A stretch of 64,000 nt of DNA from Muscardinus avellanarius (Eukaryota; Chordata; Mammalia; Rodentia; Gliridae): contig OY726557.1 in NCBI GenBank assembly GCA_963383645.1, forward strand, positions 131,281,251 through 131,345,250, read 5' to 3'. A model generated the notes under the pieces. The model did no database searches, was not told the origin of the DNA, and was given only the letters and a program-made list of their open reading frames with translations. Below, piece after piece: positions 34,159 through 44,215 of this stretch (its first letter is position 1; every line of letters starts with the position of its first letter). Position numbers and translations under genes: made by a program.

Positions 34159-34690
34159 AATTTGGCAAAAAAAAAAAAAAAAAAACACCCACAAAAACTT
34201 GGCTTCCATAATTTTCAATGTATTTACTTTTTTGATTTCTCCTCCTGTATGTTAACAATTGCCCTTCATTATCACTACTCAGTTGCCCCCACATGTAACT
34301 GGCCTCTCTGCCCTCGGGCTCTAGCAACCTGTGCTAGTCACACTCCTACACAGATGGCCTGAAACCCCTCGGAGGGCCAAGGCACCCTCTGGTGCTGACA
34401 CCCATCTCCCTGGCTTAGACTGCTGTTCCTCCACCCCAGGGTGGAATGCCTACCTCACTCAACTCCACCCCTGACTGTGGGAGAGGGAATCAAGGACAGG
34501 GGAGCCAGAGGGAGGAGGGATGGCAGCATCCAGAAAGAAAAAGAACAGAAAGAGCAGTCAGGTTTTCCTTTTCCAACCTAGTTTCTTCCTTCCCAACAAT
34601 TTATTTGCTATTGCCATTGATGCTTCCTAAATGAACTTTAAAATCAACTAGGATTTAAAATCTAAAAATATATTTTCTCTCTAGGAAGGA
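34159..34690. other. Single-copy stretch without a gene
   Basis: A 20-base A run at about 34166. Short unsupported frames. Confidence 0.4.
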
Positions 34691-34768
34691 CTTTTTTTGT
34701 TTTTATTTTTGGAGAGGTACTGAAGATTGAACCCAGCAGCATTCTACCTCTGAGCTACATCCTCAACT

Positions 34769-34770
<2 letters not shown>

Positions 34771-34816
<46 letters not shown>
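34771..34816. repeat. (TA)n microsatellite
   Basis: About 22 TA units at the junction between outer and inner SINE, at the tail side of the inner copy. Confidence 0.95.
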
Positions 34817-34820
<4 letters not shown>

Positions 34821-34974
34821 GGGGATGGAACCCAGGGGCATTCTACCTCTGAGCTATGACCCCAGCCCTATTTTTAAATTCTTAATTTTGAAACAAGTTC
34901 TCACTGAGCTGCAAAGGGCCTCACTAAGTAGCTGAGGCTGTCCTTGAACTAAGATCCTCTGGTCTCAGCCTCCT
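34816..34974 (-). mobile_element. Nested B1-ID SINE, truncated
   Basis: GTACTGGGGATGGAACCCAGG to TCTGGTCTCAGCCTCC. It lacks the last part of the 7SL half (its 5' end), so it is 5'-truncated. Confidence 0.8.
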
Positions 34975-35094
34975 GTTATTTTTTTATTTTGAAACAGGGT
35001 CTCATTAATTTGCTGAGAATCGCCTTGAACCTCCTGACTCAGCTTCCCAAGTACTGGGATAATAGGCATGCAACACTGTACTTGGCTTAGTAAA

Positions 35095-35640
35095 GACCTT
35101 TCTATCTTCACTTTCTTGTACTGCTGGTAGGAGCACAAGTACTTACTCTTTGGGAGATCAATTTGACAGTATGTTTCCAAAGTCTTAAGAAAACTTGTAC
35201 ATTTCTTTTGACCCCCAAATTATACTTTAAGAAATTTATTCTAAGGAAACAATTAAATATGCACAGAGATATTCAGCTTCAAAAATGATGACAACTAAAA
35301 CCAGAATCACACAGAATGGTTTGCATCGGGGAACACATGTAAGTCCATAAAATCGGATTCTACGTAATTAGTAGAAGCATGCCGAATTATAATTATGGAT
35401 GTGGATAGATGTTTATTAAATATAGTTGAGTGAACAAAAGATATAAACTGAGAAAATCCCAATTTGTGATTAAAATGTTACAAATACACACATGGTAAGG
35501 AAAGAAAAAACACTTGGGAGTGTAAACTAAAAGGAAATGGTCACAGATGTGAGATTATGAACATTTGTTTTTCTTTTCCCATAACTGTGTTTTTAGATTT
35601 CCTTTAAACAAACTTTTTATGTAAACAGCAATCAAAAGCT
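35095..35640 (+). mobile_element. Old L1 (L1M-type) 3' region
   Basis: TTGTACTGCTGGTAGGAGCAC, TTTGACCCCCAAATTATACTTTAAG and GAAATTTATTCTAAGGAAACAATTAAA match late L1M ORF2/3' UTR. No open frame. Confidence 0.6.
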
Positions 35641-35854
35641 ATGAAAAGAAAAAAGGCCAGGTTCTTGCACTGGCTTTGCTATTTCTGTTAGTAGTTACAG
35701 GTATTCTTGAAGTCACTGAACCCTTGGTGCTAACACTGACAGCTACCTGTCTTCAGTTTCTAGGAGCCTGTTGATTCTCCTTCCAAAGTATTTCTCAGGG
35801 TGTATGTCACAGTATTTTTCTTTCTGTTTGCCTGTCAGCTCTAGAGCTGGGCCT

Positions 35855-36140
35855 CGTCACCTCACACCTGGACAGTCACTCAAGGAGCAATTCTCCGATC
35901 ACATGATTCCTGTGCAGAAACCTTCAGTGGTTCTCCATGGTGAATCACAGCAGATTCCCATTTCTGAACAATGTAGCCTTCTGTGCCTCTTCTATTCTCT
36001 TTCACACCAGCTTCAGCACTTTCAGTTCTTCTTCAGTTGAGCCAACTTTCTTCCCTTGAGGTACAGTCAGTACACTCCAAAATCTGAGTCCTCTTCTTTG
36101 GAATTCCTTTTTCCCTTGGCTCAACCTTCCTGTCCATTTC
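35855..36140 (+). mobile_element. L2 LINE remnant
   Basis: CTCCGATCACATGATTCCTGTGC, AACCTTCAGTGGTTCTCCATGG and TTCTTTGGAATTCCTTTTTCCC match L2 3' text. Heavily decayed. Confidence 0.6.
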
Positions 36141-36347
36141 ATTTCCTAATCTATGTTGGAGAAAACCAGACATTGAGATGATAAGATTTGGACCCAATCT
36201 TCTTAATCTTCTTCCTTGAAACTGCCAAGTCTTCAACCCACAAAAACAGTTTCTGGCTCCTACAAGATATCAGAATTGAACCAGCAAAGGTCCTCAAGGT
36301 TATCCACTTGCCAAATTCAATAAACTCACTTATGGGAGGGGAACAGC

Positions 36348-36570
36348 ATAAGAACGTTTACTCTGCAGCCAGACAGACTAGGGCTGGATTCCCAGCTTCC
36401 TCTTGTACTGTTCTATCTTGTACAAGCGACATGAGTTTTTGAAGGACCAATTCCTCATCCATTAATTGGAGAGGCATAATAGTTACTTCTAAGATTTTTT
36501 TAAACATTAAATGAAATAACTCTGTAGAATATTTGCACGATATTGGACACTACAAAGTGTTCTATAAATA
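36348..36570 (+). repeat. MIR SINE, near complete
   Basis: AGAACGTTTACTCTGCAGCCAGACAG, then a core, CCTCATCCATTAATTGGAG, CATTAAATGAAATAACTCTG and GTGTTCTATAAAT. Good end-to-end MIR order. Confidence 0.75.
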
Positions 36571-36647
36571 TAATCTATTGTTGATAATGCATTAATAAAA
36601 CGTGAGGTCATTGTATTGGCCTCTTCCTGTCGTTCACCACCTCTCCC

Positions 36648-36851
36648 CTTTTTTGTGGTACCAAATATTACATCCAGGGGTACTCTACATATGGGCTACA
36701 CCCCCGGGCCTTTTTATTTTTTATTTTGTAACAGGGCCTTGCTATAATGTTGAAGTTCTTGCTAAGCTGCTGAGGCTGGTCTTGAACCTGTGATCCTCTT
36801 GTTTCAGCCTCCCAAGGAGGGATTATAGGCATGTGCTACCACACCTGGCTA
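36648..36851 (-). mobile_element. B1-ID SINE (type I)
   Basis: Minus strand. TTTGTGGTACCAAATATTACATCC to CATGTGCTACCACACCTGGC. Decayed. Confidence 0.85.
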
Positions 36852-36947
36852 TACCTTTACTTCCTACCCATACCATATACTTTATTATTCATTTGTAGTC
36901 AGTTGCCTACCATTTCTCAAATACCTTGTCCTGCTTGAGTTTTTGTG

Positions 36948-36951
<4 letters not shown>

Positions 36952-37003
<52 letters not shown>

Positions 37004-37012
37004 GTCTCTCTC
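36952..37012. repeat. (CT)n microsatellite
   Basis: CT run with a late CTGTCTGT interruption. Confidence 0.95.
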
Positions 37013-38152
37013 TATTTCTTTTTTTTAACAAGAATATTCTACAACTACTCCTTATTTGCTGGGTGGACAGCTACCCATCTTTGAGAGCCGAATTCATGTG
37101 TAACCTCCTAGCAAGAGGCTACTTACCCTTCTGTTTCCCAACAGAGAGAGTTCCTTTCTCCTGTGTGGCTATCTTTATACCATGTATGTATTTTATTTCC
37201 CATGTGTCACGCCACACCACACTTTATGTGTTTACATTGTCAGCCCTGGCTCACACATAGATCCTTGATTCTATTTCTCTATTCATTCCCCATGTGTGAC
37301 ACAATTTAGACACTCAATGATATTTGCTGAATGAAAAAAAAAATGGAAGGAGGCAAATATCAAATAGCACAGCCAGGAATCAAAATGAAGACTTCTTACT
37401 CCATGTTTTCTCGCTGACATCCCCCGAAAGTCACAGACACATGAGCCGGTTTTTCAGGTTGTCATTTAATGTCTCATGGCCCCAGACTGACCCTGAGAAT
37501 GAGATGTATTTCCTAAACTCCGGCTCATCTCAAAGGAGTTACACAAGGAAAGACCCAAAGACCCCAGAAAACAGTAGGGATGTGGAATGCTCTGGGGCTG
37601 CAGGCAGGAATCTCAAAGACCCCATCAGAAACAAAATAAAACATTTTTACAATGCTCAGTGAAAAGAGAGAGACACACACACAAAACTGATATTAAAGTG
37701 ATCTCCAGGCTGTGTTTATTGAAACAATCTTAGGTCCCTAATCAAAACAATGTTGTATCATTTTTCCTCCAGGCTGGTCACAAGCTACAAACTGGATCAT
37801 TTGACACTTCTCTCGTGCACTTGAAACTCAAATTGAAACTCTGCCATTTTAACTGTACAAAGAAAAATAACTTTACAAAGCCCTGCATATATATTTTTCT
37901 GATTCATCCTTTTGATATTTTACTTGGACCCAGACCCAAATTCACTTGGTTTTCTCCAAGCACATATTTGGGCAACTTCCATCATTGTTCTTGGAAATGA
38001 ATTTTCCTTTTGACATATTGTATATTCTATATACAACCCGGGCGACACCATCAGAGGCCACAGGATTGATTCCCTTGGGAGCTGTCAGGAGCATCTCTGA
38101 AATACTGTGTCTGCACTTCCTTCAACCAGCTGCTTGGTTTTGCAATATTCAG

Positions 38153-38153
<1 letters not shown>
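37013..38153. other. Single-copy stretch without a gene
   Basis: 37324-37662 holds a 112-codon plus frame (begins in an L2-like GATATTTGCTGAATGAA end). It has no recognised domain and no flanking exon pattern. Confidence 0.4.
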
Positions 38154-38239
<86 letters not shown>

Positions 38240-38270
38240 AGAGAGAGGGAAAGAGTGTGAGAGAGAGAGT
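38154..38270. repeat. (GT)n-(GA)n bipartite microsatellite
   Basis: About 20 GT units switch abruptly to about 20 GA units and then a degenerate GA-rich tail. The 147-codon minus frame through it is an artefact. Confidence 0.95.
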
Positions 38271-39802
38271 TTCTGGAGAAAGTTCTGGGTAAGTGTGCTT
38301 TTCAGAGGGTTTGGGGGAATTTCTGTGGTTTGTTTGCTGATATGAACAAATGTTCAAGTATGCTTGGAGAAGATATGTGTGCATGTTTCCATTTATCTGA
38401 GGGAATATCTGAAATATAGACTTAACAGAGGGAGACACTGGGTCTCCTGAAGAGGGATAGAGGGATATAGGTTGGGAATATTTGTTAAGAGAATATGGAA
38501 AGCTCATCAAAACTAGGTGAAACTTCACCCTATTGTCTGAGAAGAATTGTGTTTTGTACAGCTATGGGTTTTGACCACAGCAACTTCCAGGAACTGGGAC
38601 AGCTCATCTGGGGCATAAGCAGGGAGGACTGAGCTTGCTCTGATTCTGTCTGTGGTCAAGTCACAAATGTCTACTGCCATCGGGCTCCCCCACAGAGCCC
38701 CTTTCCAGCCCAAGCTCCAGCCCACATCAGATCCCCAGAGTGGCATCTGCCCTGTGACTTAGCCCCATCCTCCACTCCCTTCATCTCGATCTCATCTCTC
38801 TTTGTTATTATTGGCTCTGGTGCTCTTCTTCTCTTCTTGCAGTCCACTCCACCTTAATTTGCCCCATTCTGTTTTACTCTGCCTCACCTTTCCTATTGTT
38901 TCAGGCCTCATCTTATCTTTAGGCTCTGCTAAACCTCATTCCCAGCTGTTCATCTTCCCTGCCCTCCTTTTCTCTGGGTATGAGATATCCAGAGGGAACC
39001 GAGGTGAATCACTGACAGGTAAGAATGAGCACAACAACCAAAGACTGAAATAAAATCAATGCTGTGATAGCCAGAAGGAAGTAGAATTTCTCAGACGAAT
39101 TCAGATTCTTCTAACACAGGCTTTCAGAGTCAATGAATCAATGATGCTGCCTCTGGCTTACTGCAGTACATTTTTAATAAATGTTACAGCTGGAGACTGT
39201 GACTGGATGAACTTTAAGTTCCTCCCGCTATAAAGGTTCTATGGTTTGTAGAATATAGCAGCTGTAATATTTTAAAACCATGTGTTAAGGACAATCAAGG
39301 ATGCTCTACTTGTCTGTTTTAATTGTGGCTACACTATAAGGCTATACTTTTATATCTTAGCTAGGAGGAAGAAGATCCAGACACGTTTTAAGTTCTGTAA
39401 TTTGACAAGCATTGCTTTTCCTTTCTTTTGTCACTGCTGTAGCCAGAGCCAGGCAACACTAGCACACCCAGAGCTTTCACAGAGGCCAGAGGTGCTGCTT
39501 TCCAATTCCTCCCACAGTCTAGGGAGGAGATGCAATATCAGTGCTTTCTTTCCAGTGTTGCTGTGACTTCAAAACACAATAAAGCAAGCTGAGAATGGTC
39601 CTGGCTAGAACTTTAGCTCCAGCTTTGTTCTCCTCCTTATTCTAAAGAAGCCCACTCAGAATGCTCTAGGTTCTTAGCCAGAATAGGTGGTTGGCACATG
39701 GATATTAGTTTCACCTAGTTCTTGGAGGACATCTTAGGACCTTCCACCAGAATCCAAGTTGCTACTTGGTATAGTCTACCGTATTCAGATCTTGGCTTGG
39801 TT
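38271..39802. other. Single-copy stretch without a gene
   Basis: No exon signature that I can support. Short frames on both strands. Confidence 0.4.
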
Positions 39803-40183
39803 AGTGTGTTAATCTGCTTTCTGTCACTGTGATAAAATATCTGAGACAATTAACTTAGGAGGAGGAAAGATTTATTTTGGTCTAGAGTTTCAGAGGTTTT
39901 AGTTCATGGTGGTTTGGCCTTGCTTCTTTGGGACTGTGATGAATCAGAATATCATGGCAAAGGGTGGTGGTAGAGGACAAATATTCACCTCATGGAGTCC
40001 AGGAAGCAAATATAGAAAGAGGAGAGACTGGGGTTCCAATATCTTCTTCAAGCAATGACTTAACTTTCTTCCACTAGGCTTTATTTTCTAAAGTTCCCAC
40101 CCCCTCCCAATAGCGTCAATCTGGGGATCAAGCCTTCAATACATAGACCTTAGGGGACATTCAAATTCCAAACTACAGTGACT
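39803..40183 (-). mobile_element. MaLR-like solo LTR
   Basis: TTAATCTGCTTTCTGTCACTG, GGAGGAAAGATTTATTTTGG, GTTTCAGAGGTTTTAGTTCATGG, CACCTCATGGAGTCCAGGAAGC, CTCCCAATAGCG and AAGCCTTCAATACATAGACC. This is the inverse of the LTR family at 29171 and 48276. Confidence 0.78.
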
Positions 40184-40320
40184 AACATTTGACCAGGTGT
40201 GATGGTTAATACGCATCAACTTGGCTGGACCAAATTATCCAGATATTTGATAGAACTTCCATCTGAATGTCACTGTGATGGTATTTCTTAAATGAGACTA
40301 ACATTTAAATCTCAAACTTT

Positions 40321-40336
40321 GAGTAGATCACTCTTT
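40321..40336. repeat. Target-site duplication, left copy
   Basis: GAGTAGATCACTCTTT. Exact match to 43041-43056. The T before each copy also matches, so the TSD may be 17 bp. Confidence 0.97.
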
Positions 40337-40525
40337 TTTTTAATTAATTAATTAATTAATTTTTTATTTATTTATTTTTTATTGGTGCACTGTATTCATA
40401 CATCATAGTGGGATACAAACTTTTGTAGACATACATGCACACATCGCCCAGTCAGCCCCCACCCGATCCCCACCCCATTCTCTCCCCATCCCTCCCTCCC
40501 ATGCTTGGCTTAGTGGTTGACATCT
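40337..40525 (-). mobile_element. L1 3' UTR and tail of the composite
   Basis: The reverse complement reads ACCACTAAGCCAAGCATGGG, CGATGTGTGCATGTATGTC and GTGCACCAATAAAAAATAAA, the same end as the L1 at 49030-49200. The tail is AAATTAATTAATTAATTAA, then A's. Confidence 0.9.
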
Positions 40526-41425
40526 AGTATTATAGCAATTTATCCAAAATTAAAAATGATAATCTCACATAACAGTTTCATTTGTCTGATACCAAGCTTT
40601 TGATGACTTAAAGATAACGTTTCAATATTTCTTTTTACTTTCTTTCTTACCAGAGAATATTTTTTTTCTATTTTTTTAGGTGAAACTATCATATATTTAT
40701 ATATTTATTTTTCAGAAAAAAAATCTATCCTAATATGGAAAATGGACTCTAGATACCCAAAACGATCTTGAAAAAGAACAAAGCTAGAAGATATATATTT
40801 TCTGATTTCAAACCATATAAAGCTACAATAATTGAAACAGTGTAGTACTATTCTAAAGGCAGATATATAAACCATTGGAGTTAAATAAAAGCCTAGAGCC
40901 AAATTCTTCCCTATATTGTCAAGTTATTTTTGACAAGGTTTCCACGAACATTTGCTGGTGGAAATAATAATCTTTTAACTAAATATTGTTGAAACATAAT
41001 AATTACATGGAAAAGAATAAAATTGGACCCTTACCTAATCCAATATACAAGTATTAACTCAAAATAGATAAAAGACCTAAATATAAATCTTAATACTATA
41101 AACTTCTAGAAGAAAATCTGGGTCATGAAACCTCACAACATTGAAATTGGCAGTGATTTCTTGGATATGATTTCAATGGCACAGGCAACAGAAGAGTATA
41201 CAAACTCCCTAAAAAATAAAAAAAATATTGTATATCCAAAGACAATGTAAACAGAGTTAACAGTTACTAATAGAATGGGATAAAATATTTCCGAATGCTA
41301 TATCTGAAGGTATATTAATATTCCAACTAGAAATCCTAAAAATTAACAACAATAAAGGCAAACAATACCATTTAGAGATAGGTAAAAGACTAACATAAAT
41401 AATGAATCTCCACAGATAACCAATC
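40526..41425 (+). mobile_element. Inverted old L1 ORF2 segment inside the composite
   Basis: 40526-40690 is unassigned AT-rich sequence. From about 40690 the plus strand reads decayed L1 ORF2: TTCAAACCATATAAAGCTACAATAATTGAAACAG, TTACCTAATCCAATATACAAG and AGATAAAAGACCTAAATATAAA. Its frame has many stops, including several where tryptophan is normal. It is clearly more decayed than the neighbouring ORF1 and is in the opposite orientation. Confidence 0.7.
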
Positions 41426-42388
41426 TTAGTTGTCTGTTGGATGGAAAATCTTGTTTCTCTGGTTCTGGTGTGTGTTACCTATTTCTTCTTTGTAGTTAAT
41501 CTCTTTGAGTATTTTCTCTAGCGCTGGTTTTGAAGACATAAATTCCTTCAGTTTCTATTTGTCATGGAAGCTTCTTATTTCTCCATCTAATTTGATAGAA
41601 AGTTTTGCTGGGTAAGAAATTTTTGGCTGGAAGTTGTTTTCTTTCAGAGTTTGGAATATGTTACTCCAAGCCCTTCTGGCTCTCATGACTTGGTTTGGGA
41701 AGTCTGGAGTGATTCTAATTGGTTTGCCTCTGAATGTCACTTGGCCCTTTGTTTTTGTTGCCTTTAAGATTCTCTGCTTGGCTTCCACATTGGTCATTTT
41801 GACAATTATGTGGCGTGAGGATCCTCTTCTCCGATCCTGTCTAAAGGGAGTTCTATAAGTTTCCTGGACCTGTGTATCAACCTCTTGCTCTATGTTTGGG
41901 AAATTTTCTGCTATTACTTCCTTGAAGAGATTGTTGATCCCTTTGGTTTCACTTTCTTTTCCCTCCTCTATTCCAATTATTCTTAGGTTAGCTCTCTTAA
42001 AATGGGCCCATATTTCTTCAATATCAGATTCCTGCTGTCGGATATTTTTTCCTAGATTGGAAACTATGCGTTCATTTTTGGAATGATCATCTTCTAAGAG
42101 CGAGATTCTGTTCTCCATGTGGTCTAATCGGTTGTTTGTGCTTTGAATTGAGGCCTTTACTTCATTAATTGCATCCTTTATCTCTTTTTGGCTCTCTCTG
42201 AGTTCTTTTCGAAGCACCTCTATTATTTCTACAGTTATTTTCCTGATTTGATCTTCTAGAAATCTCTGATTTTCTGTTTTATCGGGTTCTGATGTTGTGG
42301 GGTTGTGGGCATTCATTGCTCCAGTATTATTCCTCTTTCCCATGATTTCGGAAGTTTGTGCCTTCTCTGGGTTCTTCCCTTGGTTCAC
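41426..42388 (-). pseudogene. LINE-1 ORF1 (RNA-binding protein), one early stop
   Basis: L1 ORF1p is a trimeric RNA-binding chaperone that coats L1 RNA in the cytoplasmic RNP. The open part is 277 codons (42388-41555). The likely true start is the second Met, residue 16 (MGKRNN, like the MGK start of other L1 ORF1p), at 42343. A coiled coil spans about residues 41-131 (heptads around NNRLDHMENRISLLED). An RRM begins at NLRIIGIEEG (134-143) and includes RHIIVKM (192-198). The C-terminal domain carries KGKPIRI-like RGKPIRITPDF and NFQPKISYPAKLS. TAG at 41557-41555 stands where a Gln codon is expected. About 42 further in-frame codons (KLKEFMSSKPAL...) follow to the normal TAA at 41428-41426. 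The total would be close to the usual ORF1 length. Confidence 0.9.
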
Positions 42389-43040
42389 TATGACTTCACT
42401 TAAGGTGTTCTGGATCTCGAGTCAGTAGTATCTCAGACCCCACTACTCCTTTACTGGGTTGTATCACAGAGTCTCCGACCCAGAGAGTCAATAGAGGCTG
42501 CTTTAGACTGTGGGGGGTGCCAGGTTGCACTTTCTCCTATGGTGTGATATCTCTGCCACCGCCCCTCCCCCACTGGGTCAAGTCCCAGGGAGTACAGTAC
42601 TGGGATTTCTCCTCTGTGGCCCGCAATTTGACTCACTGTTCTTGAGTACGCAGATGTAGCTGTACTGGATTCGGTGAATTCTCTGCTGCTGCCGCCGGTG
42701 GCAATACGGCGCTGCTGCTACGCCCTCGGCCGTGAGGCTGGAGTATTTCTTCTTGGTTTTGATTTCCACTCTGAATCCCTCGGCTTGCTGTAACCATCCG
42801 ATGAACTCGCCGCTGCTGCCGGCAGTATGGCGCTGCTGCCGCGGCCTCGGGCGTGAGGCCGGTGTATCTCCTCTGTGGCTCTGAGCTCTGTTCTCAGTCC
42901 GCTTTCTCTCTGAAGCCTGGTGATATTTTTGTTTCTCTGGTGATGGTGTTTTCTGGCTATGAAAGGTGCTGATTTTGTGGTAATGGAGATTAGTTGTTAG
43001 CGGGACTCTTAAGCCCCGCTTTTCTCGGTTGCCATCTTCT
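42389..43040 (-). promoter_or_regulatory. L1 5' UTR with internal promoter
   Basis: The CpG-rich leader of the composite starts at 43040 with AGAAGATGGCAACC, whose AAGATGGC core matches the YY1 site at the start of other mammalian L1s. This indicates a 5'-complete insertion. It contains two tandem GC-rich units. No TATA box, as usual for L1 promoters. Confidence 0.7.
42673..42880. repeat. Two tandem ~121-bp units in the L1 5' UTR
   Basis: GGCGCTGCTGC occurs at 42708 and 42829, and GCCTCGGGCGTGAGGC at unit 2 mirrors CCCTCGGCCGTGAGGC at unit 1. Spacing is 121 bp, with about 80 bp per unit clearly alike. Recalls monomer-type L1 promoters. Confidence 0.7.
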
Positions 43041-43056
43041 GAGTAGATCACTCTTT
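43041..43056. repeat. Target-site duplication, right copy
   Basis: GAGTAGATCACTCTTT, identical to 40321-40336; the LTR text resumes directly after it. Confidence 0.97.
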
Positions 43057-43267
43057 ATAACGTGAGTGTGTCTTAGTCATGTGAAAGCCTTATAACAAAT
43101 TCTACCTCCAGATAACCTTCAGACCCAAACTTTCAGCAATAACATTTCCTGGGTCTCCAGATTGCCCCCTCACCATGTAGATTTTGGACTTGTGTGTGTC
43201 TCCATAGTACTGCAAGCCAGTTCTTTAAAATCCTTCTCTCTTTTTATGGTGAATCCTGACAAACACA

Positions 43268-44084
43268 CCAAGAACCAGTCTTGCCACAAACACATCAAGA
43301 ACAGTTATTGCACTGTTGAATTTGTCCTTCCTGAGGATCCTCATCCCATGTCATCGAGTGTCTAGGAGTAAATTTTCTCTGGATGGGTAGCTGTGTTAGT
43401 GAATATACAATGTTTTAACTTTAGGGTGATCAATCATCTTGGTTTGCCTGGGACTGAGGAGTTTCTTAGGTATGGAATTTCCAATGCTGGAAAACTGGAA
43501 AACCAAGATAAATTGGTCAATCTACCCCACTTTAATCATTTGGACAGCTGATTTTTTTTCTACTTAAAAATCCAACATTTTTGAGAACACTAGACAAAGC
43601 ACCTCTGGTGGATTTACTGGAAAACCATTATGCCCGACACTGTTCTGGATCTTGGTTACTGATAAAATGAACTTTACCCCCATTGCAATCATGTCGTTTT
43701 GAGACCCTAGGGTTGCATCCAAGAACTGCTCAGAGCCTAATGTAAACATACTCTCCTAATAACCCTCAAAGTACTTTAATTATTAGTGTGCTTTTTGCCA
43801 GCAAGCACATTTGTTACTCTGGCTGTAGAATAGTCTTGAGATGCTCAACATTGCTGCTTCAAGCTCCACAAGACCCCACCCAAGTCCAGTTCTGTGGGTC
43901 TGGTGCATGGGAGCCACAGTTATGCTTACATGAGGGCAGGTCCTGAACTTCACCTTCTCAAAAACTGATGCTTAGTGGCTCCCAATTTTCTGATAATTGA
44001 CCTTCCCTTTTAGGACACACATTTGCTTATGAAGGCTCAGATTTCTTCAAGCAGAAGCAAAATCTCTAGAAGACATCTGTGGCA
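43268..44084. other. Single-copy stretch without a gene
   Basis: No repeat or exon that I can support. Confidence 0.4.
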
Positions 44085-44215
44085 GGTACTGTGCTGAGCA
44101 TTTCTCTCTGTCACTATTTTACAGATGAGGAGATGGACTCATAGAGAATAAGTAGTGTGTTTAGTGTCACACAGTAAGTAAGCAGTGAAGCTCAACTTTT
44201 ATCCCAGGTGTCCTT
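44085..44215 (-). repeat. MIR SINE fragment
   Basis: GTACTGTGCTGAGCATTTC, CTATTTTACAGATGAGGAGATGG, GTGTCACACAGTAAGTAAGCAGTG. Clear inverted MIR order. Confidence 0.78.

Larger units (their letters stand above)
34691..35088 (-). mobile_element. B1-ID SINE interrupted by a second SINE
   Basis: The ID half at 34691-34770 (GAGGTACTGAAGATTGAACCC) and 7SL half at 34975-35088 (TATTTTGAAACAGGGTCTCATT to CTGTACTTGGC) belong to one minus-strand element split by another. Confidence 0.78.
40337..43040 (-). mobile_element. Half-L1-like composite retrotransposon
   Basis: A 2.7-kb minus-strand insertion bounded by a perfect 16-bp TSD. In its own sense it has a 5' UTR starting AGAAGATGGC, an ORF1 with one early stop, then, where ORF2 should be, 0.9 kb of foreign sequence including an L1 ORF2 piece in the opposite orientation. 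It ends with an L1 3' UTR, AATAAAAAATAAAT signal region and TTAA-rich/A tail. Length is under half of a normal L1. What is seen fits HAL1-type elements (ORF1 only) or a template-switch chimera; a later internal rearrangement is the alternative. Confidence 0.75.
40198..43267 (+). mobile_element. MLT2-type LTR split by an L1 derivative
   Basis: Left part: TGTGATGGTTAATACGCATCAACTTGG to AAATCTCAAACTTTGAGTAGATC. Right part: 43041 to GGTCTCCAGATTGCC, GATTTTGGACTTGTGTG, GCAAGCCAGTTCTTTAAAA, end GAATCCTGACAAACACA. CCAGG before and CCAAG after are a likely 5-bp TSD. Confidence 0.78.

Noticed and set aside
37324..37662. 112-codon hydrophilic plus frame
   Set aside because: Begins in an L2-like end and lies over possible MIR debris. 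No domain recognised.
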